Part shown: positions 25,001-49,716 of the stretch, piece by piece
Numbering within the stretch: position 1 is the stretch's first letter
Layout: each line of letters opens with the position of its first letter
Source of the DNA: Pseudorasbora parva
Taxonomy: Eukaryota > Chordata > Actinopteri > Cypriniformes > Gobionidae
Assembly: GCF_024679245.1 (NCBI RefSeq)
Contig: NC_090173.1
Coordinates: 25,138,160-25,202,159, forward strand
DNA length: 64,000 nt
Reading direction: 5' to 3'
Translations under genes and position numbers: made by a program
Notes under the pieces: model-generated
Told to the model about the DNA's origin: nothing
Databases searched by the model: none
Seen by the model: the letters and a program-made list of their open reading frames with translations, nothing else

Positions 25001-28000
25001 TTCCGTTGCCTTATTGACTATGATCAAGTTTGTCTTTCCTTCGCCAGCAGAAAAAGTAAGTATTTTTCCACTGCAGGCATATTATTATGAGGAATAAAAA
25101 CTTGCAGCTGAAGGCTGAAACATCTGTGAAACCAGTCTAGGAGATTTAAGGGCTTTAAGTCTTTTAAAACTTAGTGGTATGGCTGCTTTTAACCTTGGAT
25201 AAAGCAACATTTAGATGGAGAATTTTTATTTTAACGAGTAGTTATGAATACATTTGGATTTTAAAAAAAAAGGAATATACTGATTTATTTAGTAATTGAA
25301 GTAATATCCTTAGAATTATATATTTGACTGTAGGAAGGTGAATAAATGAAAAAAATAAATCCCTTTTCAAGTGAACCATTCCTCTGATGAATCCTGTGTC
25401 ATGTGATCAGAAGTACTTTGAACAGGTACAGTCAGGGGGCATAGTTTTTCACTGTTCCAGTTTTGAGAGTGTGTGCGCGTGTGTGCTCCTTTAGTGCCAA
25501 AGAATGATTGTGCATGTGATGTGTAAACACATGATCTTTTTCATTTGTGTAAATGGAAATGATCATGTTGTGTTGGGACTGATTTTAAGGAACACAACTG
25601 GCAACTCCATATAAAACCCAATTTCTTGATTAGTTTTTTCCTGTGTCATTTGATTTGGCCTCTCTTATTTTAAAACATATAATTAAATAATCCATCTTCA
25701 TTCCAATTGGACGGTCATAGGTTGTTTGAAAGCACTGCCTGTTTTTACAAAGCAAGAGACTTTTTGAACATCAGCCAGCACTGAAACCCCCTTCCCTAAT
25801 TGCTAATATCTAACTCTAGAGCCCACTTTCGAACCCTGCTGGCGATGTTCACCTAGTCTCTCGGCCCGTCATTGTCTCTGGTGCAGTGCGTAATGCCACG
25901 TTGTGTCCTGGCAGGTCCCAGCGGTGTCCCCAGCACACGGACGAACAGAGGAGGGCAGTCAGGGTCTTCCTCCTTGGGCCGTCCGCGTGAGTTTCACCCC
26001 TTTTCCCAAACCTGACAGAAAAGAATCAATGGACTATTTCCTTTCCTTCCCTCTCTTAATATACTTCTTTTTCATCAAGCTTGTGATCATTTTAGATCTG
26101 AACAGAATAGTGAAAAATTAATAGGTCCTAGTATTGAGACCTGAGGCACCAGCTTAGGCCCCGTCCACACGGAGACGCGTTTAGCTGTATACGTATACAT
26201 TTTGTACCGTATCAACGTTTCGTCCACACGGATCCGGCGTTTTAGAAGCATGCATCCGATATTTTTCGAAACCGGGTCCCAAAGCGGATAAATCTGAAAA
26301 CGATCATCTTCCGTTTTCGTGTGTACAGCGAATCCGTATATTTTCTGAAACGGTGATGTCATCACACTACGTCCAGCACGGTGAAAGAGTTGAGGGATAC
26401 AACTACGGGCACTGGGCATGCGCACATCAATATCGCGTCATTGAATTAACGTATTTGCATTGTTGTAAGGGTATGTTTTGGGTTGGGGTAGGTGTAGGCA
26501 ATAATAAAACACATATGTTAAGTAGCAAATGTATTTATTGTTATTTTATTGTGAGATTTTGCCTCACCTCCGACCACTGCTATACCCCTGCTAGCCACAA
26601 CTCTTCTTCCCCGTTTTTAGTGTATTTCTGTGGCAGAATTACAGCGCCACACACTGGCCTGGCATGCAAACTACATCGTTTTTAGCCCGTTTTTGTAATC
26701 TCGTGTGGACGCAGATATTTCTTGAAACGAGGAGAAAAAAAGATCGGATTGGGAAAGTGCTAGCTTCGTGTGAACAGTGCCTTAGTCCGCTGTATTTTTT
26801 CATTTATTTTTATGTGTGACATGAAGGGTAACATTTTACTATGATGTTTTACCAACTAACAATGAATAATACAAGAAATTATTAACCTTAGTTACTTATG
26901 TTAAAATCAAAAGTTGTATCTGTTAACATTAGTTAATGCATTGTGCACTAAAGACTGGACTGCACTACACAACTAAGATTCTTGCCCTGATTTGCATTCT
27001 GGAGGAGTCAGTATTAGTTGCGGAAAGTTCGAGTGAAGCTGAACATTTTGGGCAGGCAAAGTTTACATATATCTCTGAAAATGGCATGATGTATGATGGG
27101 CACAGACTCATTAGTTGGAGCATATCTAACATGTTTGATTTTAGAAAACATTGTTTCCATATGATATACATCTCCAAGCAACCAGACAGCAACCTAGGGT
27201 CGGCCCAGATCTGGTACACGTGAAATGTACCAGATGTGGGCTGACATTATGTTGCTGTCTGGGAACAAAGTGTATGTTTCTTTGAGGCTGTTGCTGTTTT
27301 GCTCTGTAACCATTTTAATTACAGTTGAGATGTTTATGTCTAGTGTTTTAAAATCTGTTCAGATATTAAGTGTAGTGTATTACAGCTTTGACATGAACAA
27401 ATAATGAAGAACAACTATATTAACTACTAGGGGTGTAAGAATATATTGTGTAATAATATATCGCCATACAAAAAAGTGCAATAATATGTGTGTGTAGTAG
27501 ACAGTCTGTCTTGTGTATAGTTCACCCAAAATGAAAATGACTGTCAGAATTTTTTTTTACAAAAGTTTACAATTTGTGTCTACATTAAATTACTATATGT
27601 AATATATAATAATGCAACGGGTGAATATTTGTGGGTACTGATAATGCCAAATGTCTTGACAATGTGCAAGCAAATTCATTTAAAATAATTTTGTTGTTTC
27701 AGCTTCAGAATCAGGAATATTTGTATTCTTATGTCACCAGTTTTAATCAACAGTAATTCATTTTTTTGTTAACAGTTTACCATATCTTGGAGTATCGCAA
27801 TAATATCGTATTGTGAGTTTAATATCGTGATATGTATCGAATCGTGACACGAGTGTATCGTTACACCCCTATTAACTATTATAACGGGTTGATAAAATTC
27901 TGCAAAAAAATGTATCACTCATTGTTAGTTCATGTTAACAAATGAGATGAGACCTTATCTTAACGCGTTACGTGATTTTATGCCAGTTTGTCCTGCTCAA

Positions 28001-28805
28001 GCTTTGTTTTCCTTTTTCATGAAGATCAATTTTGCTAGTCCATTTCATTCATTAACTCAGCATAATATTTCCATAATCTCTCAAGTTTTTGTAGACTTAT
28101 TTACATGTAATGCACTTTGCAGATGCTGTCATCCAGAGCAAGTTCTTTAGCTTCACAATTTTAGTAATTATTCAATGTGCAGTTTTAACCTGTAGCATAA
28201 TAAGTGACAAAGGAAATTAAATCAGATCATCAGCAAAAGTCTCTTCAGTTTCAGATCGGTTGGTTATTTCTTTGAACTGGGGATCGTGGTAAACAGTGTC
28301 CTTATTCAGCATTTGTCATTGTGTACTCATATCTTGCATCCTGTTTGATAGGTCGACACTACCTGACGCTGACTCAATGCTGGAAAACGATGGTTATGAT
28401 GCCCCTGATGGCCAGCTCATCATGTCCCGTCTCCAATGGGACGGCTCCTCTGATATCTCACCATCAGACTCAGCATCTTCAAAAGCCAGTGAGTTTTTCA
28501 AGAACGCTTTAAAAAAATAATAATAATAATTTCTTTTTCACTTATTTGCTGTCTCATTCTCAGGCACCAATAACTCTGAATCTAAGAGAACTAAGAAAAA
28601 GAAGAAGCCCAGCACACTGTCTCTGACTGCTGCTGGAGTCGGAGGAGAGAGGGACAAAGGGCAGGAACGAGAGAGAGGAGACAGAGTAGTTGGCGGTGGT
28701 AGCGGTAGTAGCAGCTCCCAGAATGCACTGGGCTTGTCCAGTCGTAAAAAGCGACCTAAACTGCCAGTTCCTCCAGCCCCTAGCATCTACGATGACATGA
28801 ACTAA
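22079..28805 (+). CDS. atxn7l3: Ataxin-7-like protein 3, SAGA deubiquitinase module subunit
   Basis: ATXN7L3 (yeast Sgf11 counterpart) activates the USP22 deubiquitinase in SAGA, which removes ubiquitin from histone H2B. Twelve exons: 22079-22129, 22373-22505, 22604-22775, 23114-23211, 23327-23349, 23477-23522, 23623-23660, 23759-23827, 24843-24886, 25915-25986, 28352-28488, 28564-28805. They sum to 375 codons (374 aa). The start [17 protein letters not shown] matches the mammalian N-terminus. The Sgf11-type zinc finger is in exon 3 ([22 protein letters not shown]). A conserved acidic stretch follows ([20 protein letters not shown]), then a basic stretch. The SCA7 domain is spread over exons 8-10 ([39 protein letters not shown]). 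The C-terminus ends [11 protein letters not shown]. The two largest introns (23828-24842, 25987-28351) hold MITEs. All borders are GT-AG. Confidence 0.96.
24266..24482. mobile_element. Short TTAA MITE in an atxn7l3 intron
   Basis: TTAA is present at 24266-24269 and 24479-24482. The ends are inverted: AAGGGATAGCTCACCCAAAA on the left; the right end in reverse complement gives AAGGGATAGTTCATCCAAAA. The ~215-bp element has no coding capacity. The same ends appear at 31872-34827 and as a partial copy near 62700, so this is one family. Confidence 0.8.
26155..26790. mobile_element. hAT-like MITE in an atxn7l3 intron
   Basis: The left end reads GGCCCCGTCCACACGGAGAC; a CGTGTGGACG segment near 26700 and a GTGTGAACAGTGCCTTA end match it loosely in inverted orientation. 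CG-rich ends of this kind are common in fish hAT-derived MITEs. I found no clean 8-bp target duplication. Confidence 0.45.
27428..27871. mobile_element. hAT-type MITE, 444 bp, in an atxn7l3 intron
   Basis: The ends are inverted repeats starting TAGGGGTGTAA. The flanks are an 8-bp near-duplication, TTAACTAC (27420-27427) and TTAACTAT (27872-27879). Both features fit hAT transposition. The interior is AT-rich with no open frame. It sits within an older dispersed repeat whose halves lie on each side. Confidence 0.7.
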
Positions 28806-30030
28806 TGAACCTTGCGGACTTACACACACATTTCCTGATCATGACTGACTTGACGATTCCCCGTATGATCTTCAGTTTTCACCATTTCAAGGTACATGAG
28901 TGAGACTAGACACTCACTGTTGAACATGTATGAGAGGAAAGGTCTGCGTGGCATTTCAGAAATGTCATGGGCAGATGAGAACATTTGTTATGGCAGTGTT
29001 GCAGTGAAAAGTGAGTTTTGTGACTAAATGTGATTCTTGTGTGTGGACGTGAGTCAGAGTGAGACATTTTGTGTTTTAATTTTGCTATGCAGTTCACTGG
29101 CATTGCATACTCTTGTCTGTATGTATACATGAGATTTGGGTTTACAGTGACACATGGAAATGTGCCACGGTGTGCATGAGTGAATGGGTTGTTGCATATA
29201 TTTTGTCCCTTGTGGCTCATGTAATACAGGTGGTTAATTTGTGCAATGTCCTCAATATGGTCTTTTCATCATAATAGTCTTGCTAATGTTACTGCAACCG
29301 GTCTCAGCTGCTTTCTGCAAAACAACTATTACTCAATCTCTTGACAATGTCTTGCTAAATAATGGACTTGCATAGTGCTACAACAGCTTTCTGCCAAATC
29401 TGTGGATACACAATCATTTGCCTTTTGTATTTCTTTTTAAGTTAATATTCTTGTTTGTTGTCATGGCAAAATGTTCTGGTCTGATAACTATTTATTTAAT
29501 CTGCCTGTGAATGTTTGGAATTTTTTTTATAATCATGGCTTTTTGATTCCTCGGTTTTTCATCTCTGGCCGAACGTATGCATTTCCTTGGATTACAAAAT
29601 GTAAATGGCCGAAGAGTTTGATGATCCTTAGAGCACTTACTATGTTATGTTAGATGTTAGTGTGTTTTGTATGAAAAATGTTTGGTAAAATAAAAAAAAG
29701 TGTCAGAAATGCAAATAGTAATTGAAGTTGCACTTAAAACTGGATAAAATCCAGTCCATATAGACGCCGTATTGTCTTTCACAAAGTTTTATTTTTGTCA
29801 TTGAGCTGTTTGTGAATTTTGTTGCTTTAAGTTTTAATAACCTGAGAGCTTTTCGAGCGTGAATGGAAATGTCTGCATGATGGAGGGGAAAACGAAACGT
29901 GGTACAGCTTACACAAGATTTACCATTGCTGTGGGTGGATGTTTCTTCTGTGATGAGTTATTGCGCTGTCTCTCAATGGACTGTAGTATCTCTGTAATAT
30001 TCAAAATAAATGTCTCAGGATTCATCATTT
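28806..30030 (+). other. atxn7l3: atxn7l3 3' untranslated region
   Basis: Noncoding, T-rich sequence follows the TAA. AATAAA signals lie at 29689-29694 and 30005-30010. The convergent tmub2 transcript seems to end near 30340, so the two 3' ends are only a few hundred bases apart. Confidence 0.55.
30005..30010 (+). terminator. Polyadenylation signal for atxn7l3
   Basis: An exact AATAAA about 1.2 kb after the stop. Another at 29689-29694 could be used instead. Confidence 0.45.
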
Positions 30031-30350
30031 CTTTTCCTTTCCTTTGTTTTCAAAAATCAACTCATTCTTAAAAAGGTTTTGTCATCACCCGCATCATGTA
30101 ACCAAACCTTGTACGACTTGCTCTATGGCATATAAAGGTATTTTAAATGTTTTTTTATCCATACAGTGGAAATCAATGGGCTCCAATATTGCCCCAATGA
30201 TTTTCTAAAATGTATTTTGTATCATTGAAGCCATGCAGGTCTGTCTGTACCCCCATGGGAATTTTCTCTTTAAGCCTCATCGTGGATTTCTGAATGGTGT
30301 TAAATGTTTGGGGATAAGCACAACAGTGTTTTTTCAAAGATGAGCTTTTT

Positions 30351-30356
30351 TTTATT
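30351..30356 (-). terminator. Polyadenylation signal for tmub2
   Basis: TTTATT on the plus strand is AATAAA on the minus strand, about 970 bp after the tmub2 stop. It would give a 3'UTR ending just short of the end of atxn7l3. Confidence 0.4.
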
Positions 30357-31323
30357 CTGAATTACTGCATCAAAGCAAAAACAAAAAGCATTTTAATTAA
30401 AGAGGTGCTGGTTGTGTTAAAGCAATGGTGAGAATACCAGACTAGTTCCCCCCCTTTCTGACAATACTGAGAAAAAGTGTGACCCATTCATTTGAGAACC
30501 ATCACATTGTCAGAGTTTTAAGCTTCCTCCACAACTCTGATTTATCTACAGTAAATATATTGCTTATATACAGATTGTACACAGAACAAGAAATTATTTG
30601 CTTTGTTATCAGTCACATATGAATCGCCTATTAATGCAGTGAGTTTTCTATAGACTCTTTAGACTATAGCGGTCCAGTTGCTTCTGTGTGGCTTGCATGT
30701 AAAATCTTCAAGTATGAAACTCCTAATTGGTTACTATGAGTTGGAACTAGCAGCAGACACTAAACCAGACTATCATGTAGAAACATGTTTGAAATAAATA
30801 AAGATTTCAACTGGCAAATGAAAAACAAATCCTTCGATCTCAAACATCAAAAATCAGATGAGTAAATTAAAAAGGACATTGATATCGCGCAACATCTATG
30901 TGTGCAATAAGACTGAATGACTTTTTTTTTCTTCGTAATACAGATGATAGTGGTGCTAATAATAGCGGTGGAGATGAGACATTACATGATAAAAACCATC
31001 AGCTGACATAAACTGCAATTCCTCTAAAATAAAAGTCAGACATGGGATCCTGACTTCTCTTTACACAGAGAAGCTACACTTTAGGCTGAGATTAAATAAT
31101 TATAAAGCTAATTTTTTTTTTTCCCCAAGAAGCTAAATTATACAGCAGTGTTGCTGCTCACAAAGCTGAAAGCACTAGCACACACTCTCAACCCCACACG
31201 CGACTTCAGTCGTCTAAATGGCACCAGAACCCTCGAGGGCTCCCTGAGAACTTTCTCGGCTACCACTGACTTTCACGTTCTATTGTTTCGTTCTCCATAA
31301 TATTGGCATCTTAATTCGTCTTC

Positions 31324-37487
<6,164 letters not shown>

Positions 37488-37634
37488 CCCAGCCCCTCTC
37501 GACCTGTCAACATAAAACGCATTCATAAGCAATTTTACTTCAGTAATGTCACATATTTCTAAGTGAAATAGGATATTCAATAGGATATTCATAGGCAATA
37601 CAGTAATGAAACAAAATTAATATTTTCCTCTGGA

Positions 37635-37636
<2 letters not shown>

Positions 37637-37694
<58 letters not shown>
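37637..37694. repeat. (TA)n microsatellite
   Basis: A pure TA dinucleotide run of about 58 bp in the intron just upstream of the first coding tmub2 exon. Confidence 0.95.
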
Positions 37695-37696
<2 letters not shown>

Positions 37697-38398
37697 GATG
37701 CTCATCAAATACAATTTATTGTACAATATCTTAGTCTTGGAAAAAAATCTGGTTTAGGTAATTAGGTAATAGTAATAGGTAATTCTTGTTATTGATTGTG
37801 TTTGTGTCATTCGACTTTAGTTGTGTAGTTAATAAACTGATAGACACATCTTCAGCAGTGAGTTTTGTCGGTCGTAAATATCCCTAACTCTGTTACCTAA
37901 CATTAAGTGACACACTTCTTAACTGCATTAGACAATAAGCCCGATGGCACAAAGTACTGAGTGTTACATACTTTACTTTTGAAAGTAAACACAAATGTGG
38001 TACAGCATTAAAATGATAATTTCCCTTTGCTGTGTTATATATTAACTTAACTCATCATTAGATTTTAATACACTGTTATAAGACAGTTTTGTGCCTTAAC
38101 GTTAGAGGTTCGCTAGCGGTTTCCGCTAAAGCCACGTAAATCTTTAACAAACCTTCACCGTTACACATTTAATATCGCCAAAGGGACATATAAAAACGTT
38201 ACAGTCGACATTGAACACAAACGAGACGGAAAAAACAAGCAGAAAAGATATTTGATAAAATGATCTGCTTTGTTTTATCTGTCTGGAAAGGAAGGCAGCT
38301 AATCATGTACGTTAACATTAGCGGTGATACAGGACGACCTTGATTCGCGTTTTTTAACATAACACATGTCCTCTAAACATATATCACAGCACATTTAC

Positions 38399-38475
38399 CT
38401 TCTTTTACTTCAGATCATTCTGGGTTGACGTTGTTTTAGTCCCGACGCCAGTTACAAGACACAACACTTCGCATA
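38399..38475 (-). other. tmub2: tmub2 5' noncoding exon and promoter side
   Basis: On the minus strand a donor site (AAGAAG|GTAAATG, exon end at 38399) lies upstream of the first coding exon acceptor, in a CG-containing stretch. The upstream edge is a guess. A CACGTG E-box lies nearby at about 38546-38551. Confidence 0.45.
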
Positions 38476-38628
38476 GAAATAAATAAACACACGTACAATC
38501 TCACGCGCACGCGCACAACTGACGTTCGGGAAGAGTGGGAAGGTCACGTGGTAAACAAAAGTAAAGTTTTTTTTTTGGTGAAAACCATGGTGAAAACAAC
38601 TTAATGCTCAATATCTCACTCATTTCTA

Positions 38629-38631
<3 letters not shown>

Positions 38632-38670
<39 letters not shown>
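38632..38670. repeat. (CA)n microsatellite
   Basis: A CA dinucleotide run upstream of the tmub2 first exon. The AT-rich stretch from 38700 to 39300 holds no gene that I can see. Confidence 0.9.
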
Positions 38671-38674
<4 letters not shown>

Positions 38675-39309
38675 CCACGTGTGTAATCATATAAATCACA
38701 AGATTTCAGTGTTGCATGCACATTCTGGGAATATTTTTTGTTTTTGATATTTTAAATATTTTTGTACTATTATTTATCTGGCAGTTCTTTGTCAGGAGCC
38801 ACGCAATGCTGTCAAAGAGCTGTTGCTGCTTATTGTTTGAAAACCACACACACTAACGCAAATATAGCATGAAACAATACATTTAACAAGCAAGCCATTT
38901 AAAAATTACATTTGTAGATAAAAAATAAAAAGTGTAGAAAAAAATAAAAAATAAAAAAATAAAAAGTGTAGCATTTATATATAAATAAAACTGTAACCAA
39001 AGAAAGAAAAATGTTGTACAAGGCCACTGAATTTTGAACATTATATCTCTATATAATTACACGTGCAACAATGTTTAAAAAAAAAAAAAAATTATATTAA
39101 ATTATATTTTACAGATGTTGTGGTTTTCAAAACATATAGGTCTGCAATATATTACACTATCTTATCTGCACGATTTTTAAATAATATATTTGCAATTATC
39201 ACATTAATACAATAAATAAAATGGCAACTGTGAGTAATAAAGAAATGACAGAAATTATATATTTGGATGCACCATCAAAGCTGCAATAATACATTCAGTT
39301 AGTGATAAT

Positions 39310-39315
39310 TTTATT
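39310..39315 (-). terminator. Polyadenylation signal for asb16
   Basis: TTTATT on the plus strand reads AATAAA on the minus strand, about 385 bp after the asb16 stop. Confidence 0.4.
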
Positions 39316-39696
39316 CTCATTTCCTTGTTTATTTCACATTGCGAGGACATTCACTGGCACATATTGAAGCCCTATCCATCAATCAATATCACTATTAATA
39401 TTAGATTTGCAGTGCCTTATTTCTGTCTTTCAGGTCACAGCGGGCCTCTAAGTTTGAGACCTCTGCTCTGACAGCCGAACACCCCGGGGCACTGGTCCAT
39501 TTGGCCAGGGCTATAATCCATCCTAGACTGTGCTGCTATTGTCAAGAGGTGCCCAGGGATCTGAAACCATCAGACAGAAATCAGCCTATAACAATGTATT
39601 ATCAAAGATTATAAATATACTAAGTAAAAAAAAAATGGAGAAAGGTTCAGCCCACTAGTTTTTAGTCAGCTATTTTTGGATTCTCTAGAGTGGAGC

Positions 39697-45659
<5,963 letters not shown>

Positions 45660-45754
45660 CCTGACAAGAGTGCCTGTGCTTAGAAAAGTCCCAAAGTAGT
45701 ACACCTGGAACAAGAGTATTGGCACAGAGACTGTAGCCTTGTGCTGTTAGGCCT

Positions 45755-46000
45755 GGTTTCACAGACATGGCTTAGATTAAACCAGGGTTAATTGTTTAAT
45801 TAGAACATTTAAGTAGCTTTTATAAATGAGCCCTAGACAAAAACTAGTGTGCATCTTGAGACAAAACAATGGCACTAACATATTTAAGATATGTCAGCAC
45901 AAGTTGCTTTTAGTTAACATGCATATTAGCCTTGTCTGTGATTAGTAACCGAACATAGGAATGTTTATAAAGCCGCATTGCTCAATAGTTGAGCAAAACA
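45755..46000. repeat. MITE fragment upstream of asb16
   Basis: It begins AGGCCTGGTTTCACAGACAT and continues GGCTTAGATTAAACCAGGG, resembling the ends of a common fish DNA element. The other end was not located. Confidence 0.35.
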
Positions 46001-47506
46001 CCCACAGTAACAAGCAAGTTTCAAAAGTGATTTGTTTCTGTATTTAAAGAATAGACTTATATATTAATAAAACAGACATTACATAAATTAAATGCAATAA
46101 TAGACTATAAACAGGACAGCTCAGACACGCTGCAACAGCTGAGAACAGTGTTTGTTTGGGGTCTTCCTACCTTGAATGCACTTCGAACAGCTCCGCCTAT
46201 AGCCTAGTCTGTATACTTTAATAATTATGATAAACTTACCTAACACATTGTTTGCTGTAGAATATACTACTGTTTGCTGTTTCTCCTAATGAAATTACCG
46301 CATGTTCCTTCAAGAACGAAGCTGGATGTCACAAGATATTGTTGACCTGACACACGGTGGAGCTCTGGGTGGGTATTAATAGACTAGAATGTGAGCAAAT
46401 ATGTTCCTGCACTAACACGACATCGCCTGTAGATGGTGCACCAGATGATGTCACGTCCTATGTAAAATTCAAAACAAAACAATTTAAATGGGTTTGATCA
46501 ATTGAAGGTGTCATGATGGTTCTTGAAAAAACTGCATCATTGCAAAATATTTTATGGATTTGCCTTAGATGACCCACTTATGTAACTGTATTACATTGAT
46601 TGCATTTGATTGCTCTTTTGGAGTTATTGCTTCTGAAATTGAAAGATGAGTGTCCTTATGCTTTACACAATTTCTCGTTGATGAGGTTTAGCCTACCGTA
46701 TATAATATTCATTAGAAACTATTAAACATCTAAGGTCAGCATTAATGACATCTTGATCCTGGGATCTGTAGGCTAAAATAACCTAATTTTATTTTATTCT
46801 TTAATAATGAAAAAAAAATAATTTAGTAGTTGCTTATACCCATTTTATCTAGTCTTTTACTTTTTATATCCATAAACATTTTTAATAACTTGCGTTGATT
46901 TTCTAGCCTTCATAAACACAAAATATAAATGGGACATATTTAACAATTATGTTAAATAAAAAAAATAAAAAATGCATTAAATGAGATGCACAACTTTTAC
47001 TCATGACATCCCAGGTTCCACGCGGCAAGTCATAAATATTTTTTAAAAAAAGAAAAAACAAATCCTGGACTTCTGCCTCCTTACTTTCACTTTTATTTTT
47101 CAACGACGCAGCGCACGAAATTGGAAATTAATTAAATCTTGAATACAAACAATGAAATGTGCGACGAAATATTGATATAGAGACACGTAACTTAGATGAA
47201 AAAACAACTTTATCTTTACTCGTTTGCAAAAACTACATTGTAATCGTGACATTTGTCACCAACACTGTTGTTAGTTACACTTCCTGCATGCTCGAGCTCC
47301 GACGGACACAAACGCTGGACAGGACAACGACTTTTTCTTATTACAATGACTTAATGAGGAAGGTATTGTGACTGACAAATATTTCGGTTGGGCTATTACT
47401 GTATATAACTGTTCAAATAGCTTTTCTGGTGACGCATTAATAGTCATACCGCCCTTAAACACTTGTGTTTATTAAAACCGTGTTGATAGGTGGCAACCCT
47501 TAAGGA
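46001..47506. other. Intergenic region between divergent asb16 and the Deltex-like gene
   Basis: No convincing ORF. It holds the promoters of two divergent genes. An interferon-type element is possible at 47083-47095. An upstream noncoding asb16 exon is likely, because a splice acceptor lies at 45705-45706 in front of the start codon, but I cannot place it. Confidence 0.4.
47083..47095 (-). promoter_or_regulatory. Possible interferon-stimulated response element
   Basis: On the minus strand the sequence TAAAAGTGAAAGT resembles the ISRE/IRF core GAAA-NN-GAAA with one mismatch in the first half. It lies about 410 bp before the start codon of the Deltex-like gene, whose relatives (DTX3L, PARP14, RBM43) are interferon-linked. 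A chance match is possible in AT-rich DNA. Confidence 0.3.
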
Positions 47507-49659
47507 ATGGCAGAGGAAGGCCGTGCGGTGTGCGTTTACGGTTTGCCAACAGACGTGGATCGTGAACGTCTACGGGACAAATTACTGATTCACTTCCTAC
47601 GCGAGAGGAATGGAGGAGGAGAGGTCACGTCAGTCACTATCATCGGTCGGACACCTCCGCGTGCCCTCGTCACATTTGAGGAGAGTAGAGGTCAGAGAGA
47701 TTGTTTACATGTTTATTATGAAGGCAGTTAGACATCTCTGTAAATAGATGAATGAATGGATTTTGATATAACAGTTAGGGAGGGTGTGACACTTTTTAAT
47801 ATTGTCCTCTAAGATAAACAAGATTGTTGTTTCTTATGGGTGGGTTGGGGGAGGGGGGACATCCGTACTATATGGTCATAGAAATGGGGGGGGGGGGGGG
47901 GGGGCAAACCAACTGAATTATTTAATCAATTTAATTATATTCAATAGGGAGAATATAATTAAAAACATGAATGATTATACTTACTACATAATGCAAATAT
48001 TAAGGGTTGTATTTGGCACAACTTACCCCTGAGCTAATAATTCAGTTAATAATTCATAGCTATCCCTAAAGGCACAATATGTAGGATTTTTGGATTAAAA
48101 TATCCCAAAACAACTAGAAGAACAATGTTATATATTTTGTAACTTGTGTAAATACATTATCCCAAACATTTTCATGAATGTTTAAATCCAGAGAAATAAG
48201 CAGTTTTTAAACAGGACATGGACCGGGTCAGTATGTCGTCTATCAATGACATCATACCCACGTTAATGTGTTTTATTAGACAGGTGAGCGACTGTTTGGA
48301 TACATTAATCAACAGTTTTTTTTTAAATCACACTTTCTTGATTTACAGCGAGTACTATGTTTTGCCATGCCTACTATCGATCTAGCTCACTGCAGTGTGC
48401 AACAAGTATCTCACAGTAGCTGCAGAGCGAATGCTATTATAAGTAGCATTATAACATAACCTTCAACACACTCAAATGTATCTAATATTTTAAAACAGCA
48501 CTGCATTATCCCACATACACGAGTGGAAGAAGCGGACGTCTGCGGCATAATAAGAGCGCAGCTGCTCTCGAGCCGTGTCATGCTTGTCTCTCCTTAGCAA
48601 TCGATCCAGCGGGCTCGTTCCACTTCACCAGCTTTCAGTTTCACCCTGCTTCATACTACCGTAACCTTAATAAATATTTTATAAATTAGCTAATTCACGT
48701 ATAAGATTTCTGCCTGAGTCCCATTGGTTACTTTTTTTCACGGTCTGTAGAGGAGAAGACAAGCTACACCTTTGTAAACATGAATGGGCATCTGAAAGTG
48801 TGTTAAAAGATAGAGTACAGCTTACTGAAATGTCACATATAATCGCTCAATCCATGTTTCAACTGTGGAAAGATGTCAATAAAACAGTTTGTAAACAATG
48901 TCGCTTAATGTCACACTTAACTCCAGGAAAAAATATACAGCGTCCATAAACTCGTTAGTCGGCTAGAAAAATGTAATGTAGAGAAGCATTATGGTAAATA
49001 TATGCACCATACTACATATTCATTGTTTTTTGTTGTTCTTCAAAATTCAGCCACCATTTAAATATTTATATTTTATTATTATACAAAAAAACATAATTGA
49101 GGGTAATTTAAGTGTTTGCATGCAAATCAGTTAATTTTTACCTTTAATATTATAGTAGGCTAATGTGGTACCACCGACTGACTCCCATAGTTTAACGCAT
49201 TAGTTAAGAGATTTGTTTTCCTTGAGAACATTTGCCATGTATTGTGCCTGATATATATAAAAAATATTCAATATTGAATCAATTCGAATCGAGTTGCGAG
49301 TTTATAAATCAAAATCGATTCGAATTGTGAAATTTGTGTCAATACCCAGCCCTAGTTTTTAGCATACATTTCTGACACATCGTACCCCACTCTTTATTTT
49401 TCTGGTGCATACATTGAATTTCATTGCATGTTTCTGCCAAAGTAGTTGGTCATTGGAAAAAATCCAAAATGCACTGACTGGCAGACGACTGGCACCTACC
49501 TAATGAAGTCTCTGGCTCTTGCTGGCTGATTGGTCTGCCAAGGCTAAGGCAACATTTTAGTTGTGTAGTCAGTTTGCTGATAAACTGTATGTGTGGGGGG
49601 TGGGCAAGTTGTGAGAGGGTATTCTTTATGTCCTGTCAAGCCTAATTAAAGGCAGTGAG

Positions 49660-49716
<57 letters not shown>

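Noticed and set aside
25051..25060. A possible tiny exon of atxn7l3 between CAGCAG and GTAAGT near 25055
   Set aside because: Exons 9 and 10 already join in phase (ACTCG|GTCC) to give the conserved TRSQRCPQH sequence. Extra bases would break it.
29471..30071. Small ORFs after atxn7l3
   Set aside because: They fall in the 3'UTR, have no recognisable features, and overlap likely polyadenylation sites.
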